20,065 nt of DNA from JAFTYR01 sp964571375. GTDB lineage: Bacteria; Pseudomonadota; Gammaproteobacteria; Burkholderiales; Burkholderiaceae_F. Of the stretch, positions 7,575 to 14,119 are shown piece by piece. Both the position numbers and the translations under genes were made by a program. Location: the NCBI GenBank assembly GCA_964571375.1, contig CAZNBL010000021.1:1-20065 (forward strand), read 5' to 3'. Below the pieces are notes generated by a model that saw only the letters and a program-made list of their open reading frames with translations, ran no database searches and had not been told where the DNA came from. Every line of letters begins with the position of its first letter. Within the stretch, counting starts at the first letter, position 1.

Positions 7575-7751
7575 TGGTAGGCACAATTGGATTCGAACCN
7601 NNNNNNNNNNNNNNNNNNNNNNNNNNNNNNNNNNNNNNNNNNNNNNNNNNNNNNNNNNNNNNNNNNNNNNNNNNNNNNNNNNNNNNNNNNNNNNNNNNNA
7701 ACGACCCCCACCATGTCAAGGTGATGCTCTAACCAACTGAGCTATGTGCCT
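7575..7751 (-). tRNA. tRNA-Val(GAC), copy interrupted by assembly gap
   Basis: Bases 7700-7751 give the 5' 52 nucleotides and 7575-7599 the 3' 25 nucleotides, including the encoded CCA. Between them lies the 100-N gap. Joined, the two parts make exactly the 77 nucleotides of the intact copy at 7868-7944, with no base missing and none repeated. The anticodon loop TTGACAT gives GAC. Whether both halves belong to one gene, or to the outer ends of a longer tandem array, cannot be told from this sequence. Confidence 0.8.
7600..7699. other. Assembly gap, 100 N
   Basis: Exactly 100 ambiguous bases, a default scaffold-gap length, so the true distance is unknown. It falls inside a repeated tRNA, the usual reason for short-read assemblies to break. 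Confidence 0.99.
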
Positions 7752-7763
7752 GAAGAGACTCGA

Positions 7764-7792
7764 ACTATACAGAGGTTTTCAAAACCCCGCAA
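7764..7792 (-). promoter_or_regulatory. Promoter of the downstream tRNA-Val copy
   Basis: On the reverse strand TTGCGG (7787-7792), 17-bp spacer, TATAGT (7764-7769). The -10 ends 12 bases before the tRNA. The spacer contains the perfect palindrome GGTTTTGAAAACC. Confidence 0.75.
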
Positions 7793-7832
7793 GTCGGAAT
7801 CAAAGTTTTTCTTTCTGCATCAGAATCGATGA

Positions 7833-7859
7833 ACCCGACAGGTCGCTGACCTATCGGGT
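7833..7859 (-). terminator. Hairpin after the upstream tRNA-Val copy, no T-run
   Basis: On the reverse strand ACCCGATAGGTC and GACCTGTCGGGT pair over 12 bp (one T-G) around AGC. It is related to the terminator at 7534-7567 (same layout and the same flank GGAATTC next to the tRNA), but it is followed by TCATCG instead of a T-run. It may be a decayed terminator or a 3'-processing hairpin. Confidence 0.5.
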
Positions 7860-7867
7860 CGGAATTC

Positions 7868-7944
7868 TGGTAGGCACAATTGGATTCGAACCAACGACCC
7901 CCACCATGTCAAGGTGATGCTCTAACCAACTGAGCTATGTGCCT
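7868..7944 (-). tRNA. tRNA-Val(GAC)
   Basis: Complete 77-nucleotide tRNA with acceptor pairing AGGCACA/TGTGCCT and encoded ACCA end. It has a D-arm AGCTCAGTTGGTTAGAGC, an anticodon loop TTGACAT (GAC, reading GUC and GUU), a variable region GGGGGTC and a T-arm GGTTCGAATCC. It closely resembles E. coli tRNA-Val(GAC) in the middle of the molecule. It has its own promoter directly upstream. Confidence 0.97.
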
Positions 7945-7957
7945 GAAAGAGATGCGA

Positions 7958-7986
7958 ACTATACAGGCGATTTTTTAATCGCGCAA
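7958..7986 (-). promoter_or_regulatory. Promoter of the upstream tRNA-Val copy
   Basis: On the reverse strand TTGCGC (7981-7986), 17-bp spacer, TATAGT (7958-7963). The -10 ends 13 bases before the tRNA. The dyad GCGATT-AAAA-AATCGC spans the end of the -35 and most of the spacer. Confidence 0.75.
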
Positions 7987-8006
7987 GTCATTTTTCACAT
8001 CTCTAC

Positions 8007-8029
8007 GGGTTATTCCTAAAGAAATACCC
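8007..8029 (-). other. Hairpin directly after relA
   Basis: On the reverse strand GGGT and ACCC, then ATTTC and GGAAT with one bulged A, close a TTTA loop, starting 1 base after the relA stop. There is no T-run, so readthrough from relA into the tRNA-Val unit is possible. Confidence 0.4.
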
Positions 8030-8030
8030 T

Positions 8031-10145
8031 TTATTTACGTCTTGCGTTAATCACGCCGTTCAATGCGCAGAGCATCTTGAGCGTCTGATTCAGATCATCG
8101 ATCGAGCGGATTTCGATCGAGAACGTGACATGAACGCCTTCTTTGCCGCGGTTCATCGACATATTCAGAACATTCTGCTTCTGCTTGGAGAAGACTTCGG
8201 AAATATCCTTGAGCAGGCCGATACGGTCGCGGGTGATCAGAGAGATTTCTGCCGGGAAAACGGCATCGGAATCGTCCGTCCAGGAAACATCGATCAATCT
8301 CTGGTGATCTTCTTCGCTCATCGCGCGCACATTCGGGCAGTCCGCACGATGCACGGTAATGCCGCGGCCGCGGGTTACGAAACCGACGATTTCGTCGGGC
8401 GGAACCGGATGACAGCACTTGGCAAGCTGAGTGAGCAGAGAATCGACACCCACAACGAGCACATTGCCCTTGTCGTGAGAGTGCTGCTTCTTCTGAACAG
8501 ACAGAATCGGCTCTTCTTCGGGCTTGACGTCTGTTTTTTCGGCAAGCGCATTCTCAATAGCTCTCTGATTGAGTTCTTCCTTACCTGCGGCAAGACAGAG
8601 CTCGTCGACATTGGCGTATCCGAGTTTCTTGGCGAGATCTTCGAGCTTGACGGCGGTCTTGCCGAGTCGGGCAAGATCCTTGTCAATGCGTTCACGGCCC
8701 GCAACGATCGTTTCCGCCGTTTCCTGGGCATTGAACCACTGACGTACCTTGGTTCTCGAGCGCGGAGATGCCGTAAAACCGAGAGAGGGATTAAGCCAGT
8801 CGCGGCTCGGAGCACCGGTCTTTGCAGCAATAATTTCAACGGTCTGACCGCTCTCGAGCTTGGTGTTGAGCGGCACCATCATGCCGTTGACCTTGGCACC
8901 GCGGCAGCGGTGGCCGAGTTCGGTATGGAGCTGATAGGCAAAGTCGATCGGTGTGCCGCCGCTCGGCAGATCGAGCACCTTACCCTGAGGCGTCAATACG
9001 TAGACATGCTCGTCCTTGAGATTGTCCGGAGTCGGCTTCTGCACGTCGGACTTCCAGGCAAGCATCTGTCGGAGCCATGCCACGCGGTCCTCTTCATTGG
9101 AACCGGCCTTGCTCTTGGTACCTTCCTTGTATCGCCAGTGAGCGGCCACACCGAGTTCGGCGAAATCGTGCATGGCGCGGGTACGGATCTGCACTTCAAG
9201 CGGCTTGCCCTTGGAGCCGACAACAACGGTATGCAGCGACTGATAACCGTTGGGTTTCGGTCTGGCGATATAGTCGTCGTACTCCTTGGAGAGTACGTCG
9301 AAAGATTCCTGAATCAGAGAGAGTGCTTCGTAGCACTTCTCGACGCTGTCGACGATGATACGGACAGCGCGCACGTCGAAGAGCTGATCGAAGCGCAGAT
9401 GCTTTCTCTGCATCTTCTTCCAGATGGAATAGATATGCTTGGGCCGGCCGGAAATCGATGCCTGAATACCGTGGTCGAGCAAAAGCTTCTGAATCGACTT
9501 CACGGCTTCATTGATAGATTCCACACGTTCTTCACGGGATTCTTCGAGAGCTGCGGCAATTTCACCGTAGGCCTGAGGATTCGTAAAGCGAAGCGACAGA
9601 TCTTCCAGCTCCCACTTGATCTGCCAGATACCGAGTCGGTTGGCGAGCGGAGCATAAAGTGCAAGTGTTTCGGCACCGTACTCGATTGCGTATTCTTTAC
9701 TGTCTTCGCCGCGGGCATGCGTGAAGTAGCGCAGGGTCTGAAGACGCGATGCCAAGCGCAGCAATACGACTCGCAGATCGCGGCAGAGTGCCAGAAGCAG
9801 ACGGCGGATAGCGTCGGGCTGTTCGCTGATGCGGGCTTCGCCCTTGCGGGAGCGTGCCTTTTCGCTTACTTCCATTACCTGTTTGAGATTGGCAAGCAAC
9901 TCGGTCACCTGAGGACCGAAATGCGATGTCAGCCATTCTTTCGGGTTCTTAAGCTGACCCCAGATGCAATAGAGATAAGCGGCGGCAAGCAAATCATTGT
10001 CATCGCGGATGCCGCGGAGAATTTCAACGACGCCTTCGGCGTGCGCCATAACGGACTCGCCGGTATGAAGGACCTGTCCCTCATAGAAGGGTTCGATGAG
10101 CCGGCGTACTTCAGCCAGGTTCAGTTCGGATGACTCTTCGGCCAT
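8031..10145 (-). CDS. relA: (p)ppGpp synthetase RelA (hydrolase domain degenerate)
   Basis: Makes the alarmone (p)ppGpp from ATP and GTP/GDP on stalled ribosomes. The 704-residue product has the long RSH layout. The N-terminal hydrolase-like domain carries YLYCIW (57-62) where active hydrolases have the HD pair, so it should be inactive. The synthetase domain has GRPKHIYSIWKKM (233-245) and an E-Y-D-D motif (288-291), the acidic form typical of RelA rather than the RxKD of SpoT/Rel. A TGS domain (about 379-441), a conserved cysteine region with CCHP (577-580) and RADC, and a C-terminal ACT domain (about 630-704) follow. I chose the ATG at 10145, with AAGGA six bases upstream; an ATG 7 codons earlier lacks a ribosome site. 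A separate SpoT-type hydrolase would be expected elsewhere in the genome. Confidence 0.95.
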   Translation of the reverse strand: MAEESSELNLAEVRRLIEPFYEGQVLHTGESVMAHAEGVVEILRGIRDDNDLLAAAYLYCIWGQLKNPKEWLTSHFGPQVTELLANLKQVMEVSEKARSRKGEARISEQPDAIRRLLLALCRDLRVVLLRLASRLQTLRYFTHARGEDSKEYAIEYGAETLALYAPLANRLGIWQIKWELEDLSLRFTNPQAYGEIAAALEESREERVESINEAVKSIQKLLLDHGIQASISGRPKHIYSIWKKMQRKHLRFDQLFDVRAVRIIVDSVEKCYEALSLIQESFDVLSKEYDDYIARPKPNGYQSLHTVVVGSKGKPLEVQIRTRAMHDFAELGVAAHWRYKEGTKSKAGSNEEDRVAWLRQMLAWKSDVQKPTPDNLKDEHVYVLTPQGKVLDLPSGGTPIDFAYQLHTELGHRCRGAKVNGMMVPLNTKLESGQTVEIIAAKTGAPSRDWLNPSLGFTASPRSRTKVRQWFNAQETAETIVAGRERIDKDLARLGKTAVKLEDLAKKLGYANVDELCLAAGKEELNQRAIENALAEKTDVKPEEEPILSVQKKQHSHDKGNVLVVGVDSLLTQLAKCCHPVPPDEIVGFVTRGRGITVHRADCPNVRAMSEEDHQRLIDVSWTDDSDAVFPAEISLITRDRIGLLKDISEVFSKQKQNVLNMSMNRGKEGVHVTFSIEIRSIDDLNQTLKMLCALNGVINARRK

Positions 10146-10532
10146 GTTAAATCCTTGAAAAAGCATATAAAGAGAGTACTTCTGTTACGTATGCACTCCC
10201 TCAAACAGTGCGGGTAGTTTAATGGTTTTTATTTCCCGAGAAAAATCAGGGACGACCGGAAGAAGCTCTATTCCGGTTGACATAAAACCCTTTAAAAACC
10301 GCTTTCGACAAACACTGCACCTGTATTTGCAGTTTCCGACGATACACAAAAACCTGATACGCCCCGGATAAAAGGCGGGAGGGACGATAACAGGTAAATA
10401 CAAATTCACCCGCTTAAATGTCTTAAAAATACAAAAGGCCGCACCAGAAAACTCCGACAACCTAAGTAAAGATTCGTCGGACTTCCGGTGCGGCCCGCAT
10501 TCAGTCAAAAAGAGTAAACGCGACTGCTTTTA
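10146..10532. other. Gene-poor stretch between the UPF0210 gene and relA
   Basis: About 390 bases without a convincing gene. Bases 10433-10495 are the terminator of the upstream unit. The rest should hold the relA promoter, but no clear -35/-10 pair stands out; TTGTCG followed 18 bp later by TTTTAT, ending near 10283 on the reverse strand, is one weak option. A reverse-strand reading frame is open over 10185-10508 and contains a cysteine-rich part (CIVGNCKYRCSVCRKRF). Its codon use is unlike the neighbours and it begins inside the terminator. A shorter version from an ATG at 10283 (32 residues, AAAGGG 4 bases upstream) would end 39 bases before the relA start. I do not call either as a gene. 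Confidence 0.6.
10433..10495 (-). terminator. Terminator of the ACT-UPF0210 unit
   Basis: On the reverse strand GGCCGCACC (10487-10495) pairs perfectly with GGTGCGGCC (10437-10445). An inner stem TCCGAC/GTCGGA (10476-10481 with 10453-10458) is capped by a 17-base loop. TTTTG and then further T-rich sequence follow. Located about 38 bases after the UPF0210 stop. Confidence 0.85.
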
Positions 10533-11906
10533 TCAGTTCTTGAAGCTGTGGATCGGAGCAGGAATTCTGCCGCCGCGGTTGATGAAGTCCGCAGCTCTGC
10601 CCTGCTGGACAGCCATAATATCTGCGCCTCCGAGCAGGCCGCCGAATTCGGCGCGCTCGCCCGGACCCTTGCCCGGCACCGGAATCAGTCGGGCAGCAGT
10701 TGTCTTGTTGTTGATCATACCGATCGCCATTTCATCGGCGATGATGGCGGAAATCACGTCTGCAGGCGTATCGCCCGGGATCGCAACCATATCGAGACCG
10801 ACCGAGCAGACGCAGGTCATAGCCTCAAGCTTTTCCAGCGTGAGACGACCGCTCGAAGCCGCAGCGGCAATCGCAGAGTCTTCGCTCACCGGAATGAAAG
10901 CACCGGAGAGACCGCCTACGTGGTCGGAAGCAAACACACCGCCCTTCTTGACGGCATCATTGAGCATGGCGAGCACGCAGGTAGAGCCGGGAGCACCGAT
11001 CGAGGTGAGGCCCACGCTCTCAAAAATTTCGCCGACGGAGTCACCGACTTCGGGAGTCGGAGCAAGAGAAAGGTCGGCCACGCCGAACGGCAGATTCATG
11101 CGGCCGGCAACTTCGCTGCCGATCAGCTCACCCACACGGGTCACCTTATAAGACGTTGTCTTGATGATTTCGGCAATTTCGGAAATCGTCAGCGTGCTGC
11201 CCTTGCGGCGGACAGCGCGGTCAATCGCCTTCTTGACAACACCCGGACCCGAAACACCGACGCTGATGCAGGCATCGGCTTCACCGACACCGAGATAGCC
11301 GCCCGCCATGAACGGAACGTCTTCGGGCAGGTTGCAGAAAACCACCAGCTTGGCGCAGCCGATACCGTCGCGGTCCTTGGTGGCTTCGGCTACGTCGAGA
11401 ATACGTTCGCCCATGAGTTTGACGGCATCCATATTGATACCGGAGCGGGAGCTGCCGACGTTGATCGAAGAGCAGATGCGGTTTGTGACAGCCAGAGCCT
11501 CGGGCAGCGCATCGATGAGATTGCGCTCACCCGGAGTAATACCCTTCTGAACCAGAGCGCCGAAACCGCCGAGGAAGTCGACGCCGGCATCTTCGGCACA
11601 TTCGTCGAGCAGTTTGCAAACCTTGACCATCTGATCGCGGCTGAAACCGGCACAGACAGTACCGATCGGGGAAATCGTAATTCGTTTGTTGACGACCGGA
11701 ATACCGTAGCGGTCGCCTACTTCGTCGCAGGTTGCGACAAGGTTCTTGGAAAGACGGTTGATTTTGGCTCTGACCTTCAGGGCAAACGTATCAAAGTCGT
11801 TGCTGATGCAGTCAAACAGGTTGATACCGAGAGTCACCGTGCGAACATCAAGATGTTCGCTTCGGAGCATGTCGATGGTAGAGACAACTTCGCGTTCAGT
11901 TAACAT
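10533..11906 (-). CDS. UPF0210 (DUF711, PFL-like) family protein
   Basis: A 457-residue soluble protein that I recognise as UPF0210/DUF711, often annotated as a PFL family protein because its fold resembles pyruvate formate-lyase; its biochemical function is not established. Features typical of the family are the start MLTEREVVSTIDMLRSEHLDVRTVTLGI, ITISPIGTVCAGF, SINVGSSRSGINMDAV and VGVSGPGVVKKAID. SIGAPGSTCVLAMLNDAVKKGG and the C-terminal FGGLLGGADIMAV also fit. The ATG at 11906 has AAGGA 7 bases upstream. It begins 18 bases after the double-ACT gene and is followed by a strong terminator, so the two form one unit. In many Gram-positive bacteria UPF0210 is likewise next to a small ACT protein, which suggests a functional pair, perhaps a ligand-sensing regulator and its enzyme (inference). 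Confidence 0.9.
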   Translation of the reverse strand: MLTEREVVSTIDMLRSEHLDVRTVTLGINLFDCISNDFDTFALKVRAKINRLSKNLVATCDEVGDRYGIPVVNKRITISPIGTVCAGFSRDQMVKVCKLLDECAEDAGVDFLGGFGALVQKGITPGERNLIDALPEALAVTNRICSSINVGSSRSGINMDAVKLMGERILDVAEATKDRDGIGCAKLVVFCNLPEDVPFMAGGYLGVGEADACISVGVSGPGVVKKAIDRAVRRKGSTLTISEIAEIIKTTSYKVTRVGELIGSEVAGRMNLPFGVADLSLAPTPEVGDSVGEIFESVGLTSIGAPGSTCVLAMLNDAVKKGGVFASDHVGGLSGAFIPVSEDSAIAAAASSGRLTLEKLEAMTCVCSVGLDMVAIPGDTPADVISAIIADEMAIGMINNKTTAARLIPVPGKGPGERAEFGGLLGGADIMAVQQGRAADFINRGGRIPAPIHSFKN

Positions 11907-11924
11907 GAGTGAATCCTTTCGTTC

Positions 11925-12497
11925 TTAAGCGATGCCGACACGGTGGATGGCTTCGAAGATATGACGGTGCTGCATGCTCATGGACATGCCGTGGTTCTTG
12001 GCGATGGACGAGAGTGTGCGGGCCATCGCACGGCGGTCGATATCGAACGGAACCGTAATTTCATACACCAGCAGAACCTTGGGTTTTTCACCGTCGGCCT
12101 GAGAACCTTCTTCGATGATGCGGAAGCTGTCGATATTGCTGCGGCTTTCATAGAAGATGCGGGAGAAGGCAAGCAGAATACCTTCGGAATCGCTGCCGTC
12201 TACAGTCACCACGAAGGGCTCGCCTTCGGTAACCTTGCCGGAACCCGGAACATACGGGCCGACACTTACCGACATCGACAGACCGCGCTTGTCGAGCGCT
12301 TCGCTCACGTGTTTTTGGATTTCCTCAAAGGAAAGTTCGTCGGAATTGTTGACGATCATGATGGAGGAGAACTGATTGCGCAGTGTGGTCTGACTCATGT
12401 CCACAACACCGCAATTGATTTTGCTCAGTTCTTCCGTGACGGTGTAAACCACACCGGAGCTGTCAGGGCCAGCCAAAGCAACCAATACTTGTTTCAC
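11925..12497 (-). CDS. Double-ACT-domain protein (GcvR-like / UPF0237-related)
   Basis: A 190-residue cytosolic protein with two ACT domains, about residues 1-75 (VLVALAGPDSSGVVYTVTEE, ending VSEALDKRG) and 90-180 (PFVVTVDGSDSEGILLAFSRIF, ending AKNHGMSMSMQHR). ACT domains bind small ligands, usually amino acids. The two-domain form resembles GcvR, whereas the UPF0237 partners of UPF0210 in Gram-positive bacteria have a single domain, so this may be a duplicated version. No DNA-binding domain is visible. The start is a GTG at 12497 with GAGGA six bases upstream. Its own promoter is uncertain; a TATACT box lies at 12559-12564 on the reverse strand without a good -35. First gene of the two-gene unit. 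Confidence 0.85.
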   Translation of the reverse strand: MKQVLVALAGPDSSGVVYTVTEELSKINCGVVDMSQTTLRNQFSSIMIVNNSDELSFEEIQKHVSEALDKRGLSMSVSVGPYVPGSGKVTEGEPFVVTVDGSDSEGILLAFSRIFYESRSNIDSFRIIEEGSQADGEKPKVLLVYEITVPFDIDRRAMARTLSSIAKNHGMSMSMQHRHIFEAIHRVGIA

Positions 12498-12591
12498 TTT
12501 CTTTCCTCACCGGAAGTTTGATATTGATCCCCGCACATGACGGCAGGAGATAAGTCCAAGTATAAAGGCTCAAATTCGGCAGACGCAGGCT

Positions 12592-13419
12592 TTACGATTG
12601 TTTTTCGCCGAGAGCGGGCAGTCTTGTCAGACGGGGAAATGCCTCTTCTGTATTGAGATAAGCCCGGCGGGCAATTTCTTCGATTTCTCTGTTCCGAAGA
12701 GACGACGCCTCAACGGCGTATTCAGCGATATCGGCCGCTGTACTGACCGGATTTTCCGGATGTAGCACCCGTGCCGCAGAACCCGGCATATCGGGCGCAT
12801 CGGTTTCCAACACCCAGGCGTCTTCAGACAGTTCGGAAAATATTTTCCGAATACGCTTCGAGCCCTCATAGGTCATTGCGCCGCCGTACCCGAGTTTCAT
12901 TCCGAGTTTGAGCAGCGCCTGCGCCTGAGCGGCACTGCCGTTAAATGCATGAACGCATCCTTTGACCGGAATTCTGCGCAACCACTTGGTCACGGTATCG
13001 ACTGCACCTCTGGCATGCACCGACACAGGAAGATCCAGTCTTCTGGCAAGTTTTAACTGAGCGGAAAACACCGCTTCCTGTATTTCCATCGGAGCCTTGC
13101 AATCTTCGCTGCCGTCCAGACCGCATTCTCCGACGGCACAAAGATACGGATCATCGATACGTTCGATAAGTTTCTTCTCGAGCGCAGCAAGATCTTCCTG
13201 CCAGCGCCCGGAGATAAAGAGCGGATGCAACCCGAGCGCATAGCCCGCAGAAAAACGCTCTGCCGTTCGTATCGTTGCTTCAAAGTTTTCAACGCCGCCC
13301 GCACAAATGAGCATTTGGCGAACCCCCGCCTTCCCGGCTCTGCGGATTTCTTCAGCTAGTTCCGCATCCGTTCCGCAGGCGAAAAAGTGGTTGTGAGTAT
13401 CGAACCAAATGCCGGGCAT
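12592..13419 (-). CDS. TatD-family metal-dependent hydrolase (putative DNase)
   Basis: A 275-residue TIM-barrel metallohydrolase of the TatD family, whose members cut DNA or other phosphodiesters with two metal ions. The metal ligands are all visible: H9 and H11 in DTHNH, E98 in GECGLD, H135 in VSVHARGA, H157 in VHAFNGS and D207 in LETDAPDMP. GLHP also fits. I chose the ATG at 13419, which follows the lolD stop as TGAGATG; a TTG 7 codons upstream would overlap lolD and shows no better ribosome site. Several paralogues (TatD, YcfH, YjjV types) exist, and I cannot assign which one this is. Third gene of the lol operon; TatD/YcfH-type genes are common near lol genes in Proteobacteria. Confidence 0.92.
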   Translation of the reverse strand: MPGIWFDTHNHFFACGTDAELAEEIRRAGKAGVRQMLICAGGVENFEATIRTAERFSAGYALGLHPLFISGRWQEDLAALEKKLIERIDDPYLCAVGECGLDGSEDCKAPMEIQEAVFSAQLKLARRLDLPVSVHARGAVDTVTKWLRRIPVKGCVHAFNGSAAQAQALLKLGMKLGYGGAMTYEGSKRIRKIFSELSEDAWVLETDAPDMPGSAARVLHPENPVSTAADIAEYAVEASSLRNREIEEIARRAYLNTEEAFPRLTRLPALGEKQS

Positions 13420-13420
13420 C

Positions 13421-14119
13421 TCAGTTTTCTCCGTCTGCAATACAGCCGGCCTTCAGGTGAAGTACCCGATCGCAACGGGACGCGATTTCCATATCATGCG
13501 TCACGATCACAACCGCCACACCCCTGCTTCGGGCCAGCCCCATCAGATAATCGATCACGGTATGCGCCGTCTCGTCGTCCAGGTTGCCCGTAGGCTCATC
13601 GGCAAGAAGACAAACCGGAGAGGAAACCACGGCTCTTGCGATCGCCACACGCTGACGCTCTCCGCCCGAAAGCTGGCTCGGTAGGTGAGAGGCCCGTTCG
13701 GCCAGGCCCATGCTCAGCAAAACTTCAGAGGCTTTTTCTTCTGCCGACTTCGGAGATTCACGTCGGATACGAAGCGGCATGGACACATTTTCGAGCGCCG
13801 TAAATTCAGGTAGCAGATGATGGAACTGATAAACAAAACCGAGCTTCTGATTGCGAAGACGGGTTCTGTCCTTCTCACCCATATCCGAAACCTCTTCTCC
13901 TGCGATCGAGACCGAACCCGAATCAATCGTATCGAGACCGCCGAGACAGTGAAGAAGCGTGGACTTGCCGGAACCGGAAGAACCGACAACCGCAACGAAC
14001 TCTCCCGGCATCACATCCAGAGACACATTGCGCAGAATCTGAAGTTCGCGTCCGTTGTCGCTGTAGGCTTTGCAAAGATTACGTGCAGAAAGCACCGGGG
14101 TTTGAACGGTATTACTCAT
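13421..14119 (-). CDS. lolD: Lipoprotein-releasing ABC transporter ATP-binding protein LolD
   Basis: ATPase of the LolCDE complex, which extracts outer-membrane lipoproteins from the inner membrane and passes them to LolA. The 232-residue product has all ABC elements: Walker A GSSGSGKST (46-54), a Q-loop FVYQFHHLLPEF (Q98), the signature LSGGERQR (150-157), Walker B LLADEPTGNLDD (171-182) and the H-loop THD (207-209). FHHLLPEF after the Q-loop is the characteristic LolD motif. The reading frame is open 72 codons further up, inside the permease gene, but that part is a shadow. The ATG at 14119 has GGAGG nine bases upstream and overlaps the end of the permease gene by 8 bases, indicating translational coupling. 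Confidence 0.97.
   Translation of the reverse strand: MSNTVQTPVLSARNLCKAYSDNGRELQILRNVSLDVMPGEFVAVVGSSGSGKSTLLHCLGGLDTIDSGSVSIAGEEVSDMGEKDRTRLRNQKLGFVYQFHHLLPEFTALENVSMPLRIRRESPKSAEEKASEVLLSMGLAERASHLPSQLSGGERQRVAIARAVVSSPVCLLADEPTGNLDDETAHTVIDYLMGLARSRGVAVVIVTHDMEIASRCDRVLHLKAGCIADGEN

Larger units (their letters stand above)
7534..7986 (-). repeat. Tandem duplication of a tRNA-Val transcription unit
   Basis: Two units of promoter, tRNA-Val and 3' hairpin follow one another. The tRNA bodies are identical where readable, and the adjoining 7 bases (GGAATTC on the plus strand) are identical. The promoter spacers and hairpin stems have diverged while keeping their symmetry. If the N gap is taken as zero length, the repeat period is about 193 bp. 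Confidence 0.7.

Noticed and set aside
7502..7740. Open frames spanning the N gap
   Set aside because: They exist only because N codons are read as X; the region is tRNA.
8130..10133. 667-codon forward frame opposite relA
   Set aside because: Shadow of relA codon use; every domain of RelA is intact on the other strand.
10548..11903. 451-codon forward frame opposite the UPF0210 gene
   Set aside because: Shadow; the reverse-strand protein has clear family features.
13420..13440. TTG start of the TatD gene overlapping lolD
   Set aside because: The ATG at 13419 fits the family N terminus (metal-binding HxH near residue 9) and avoids the overlap.
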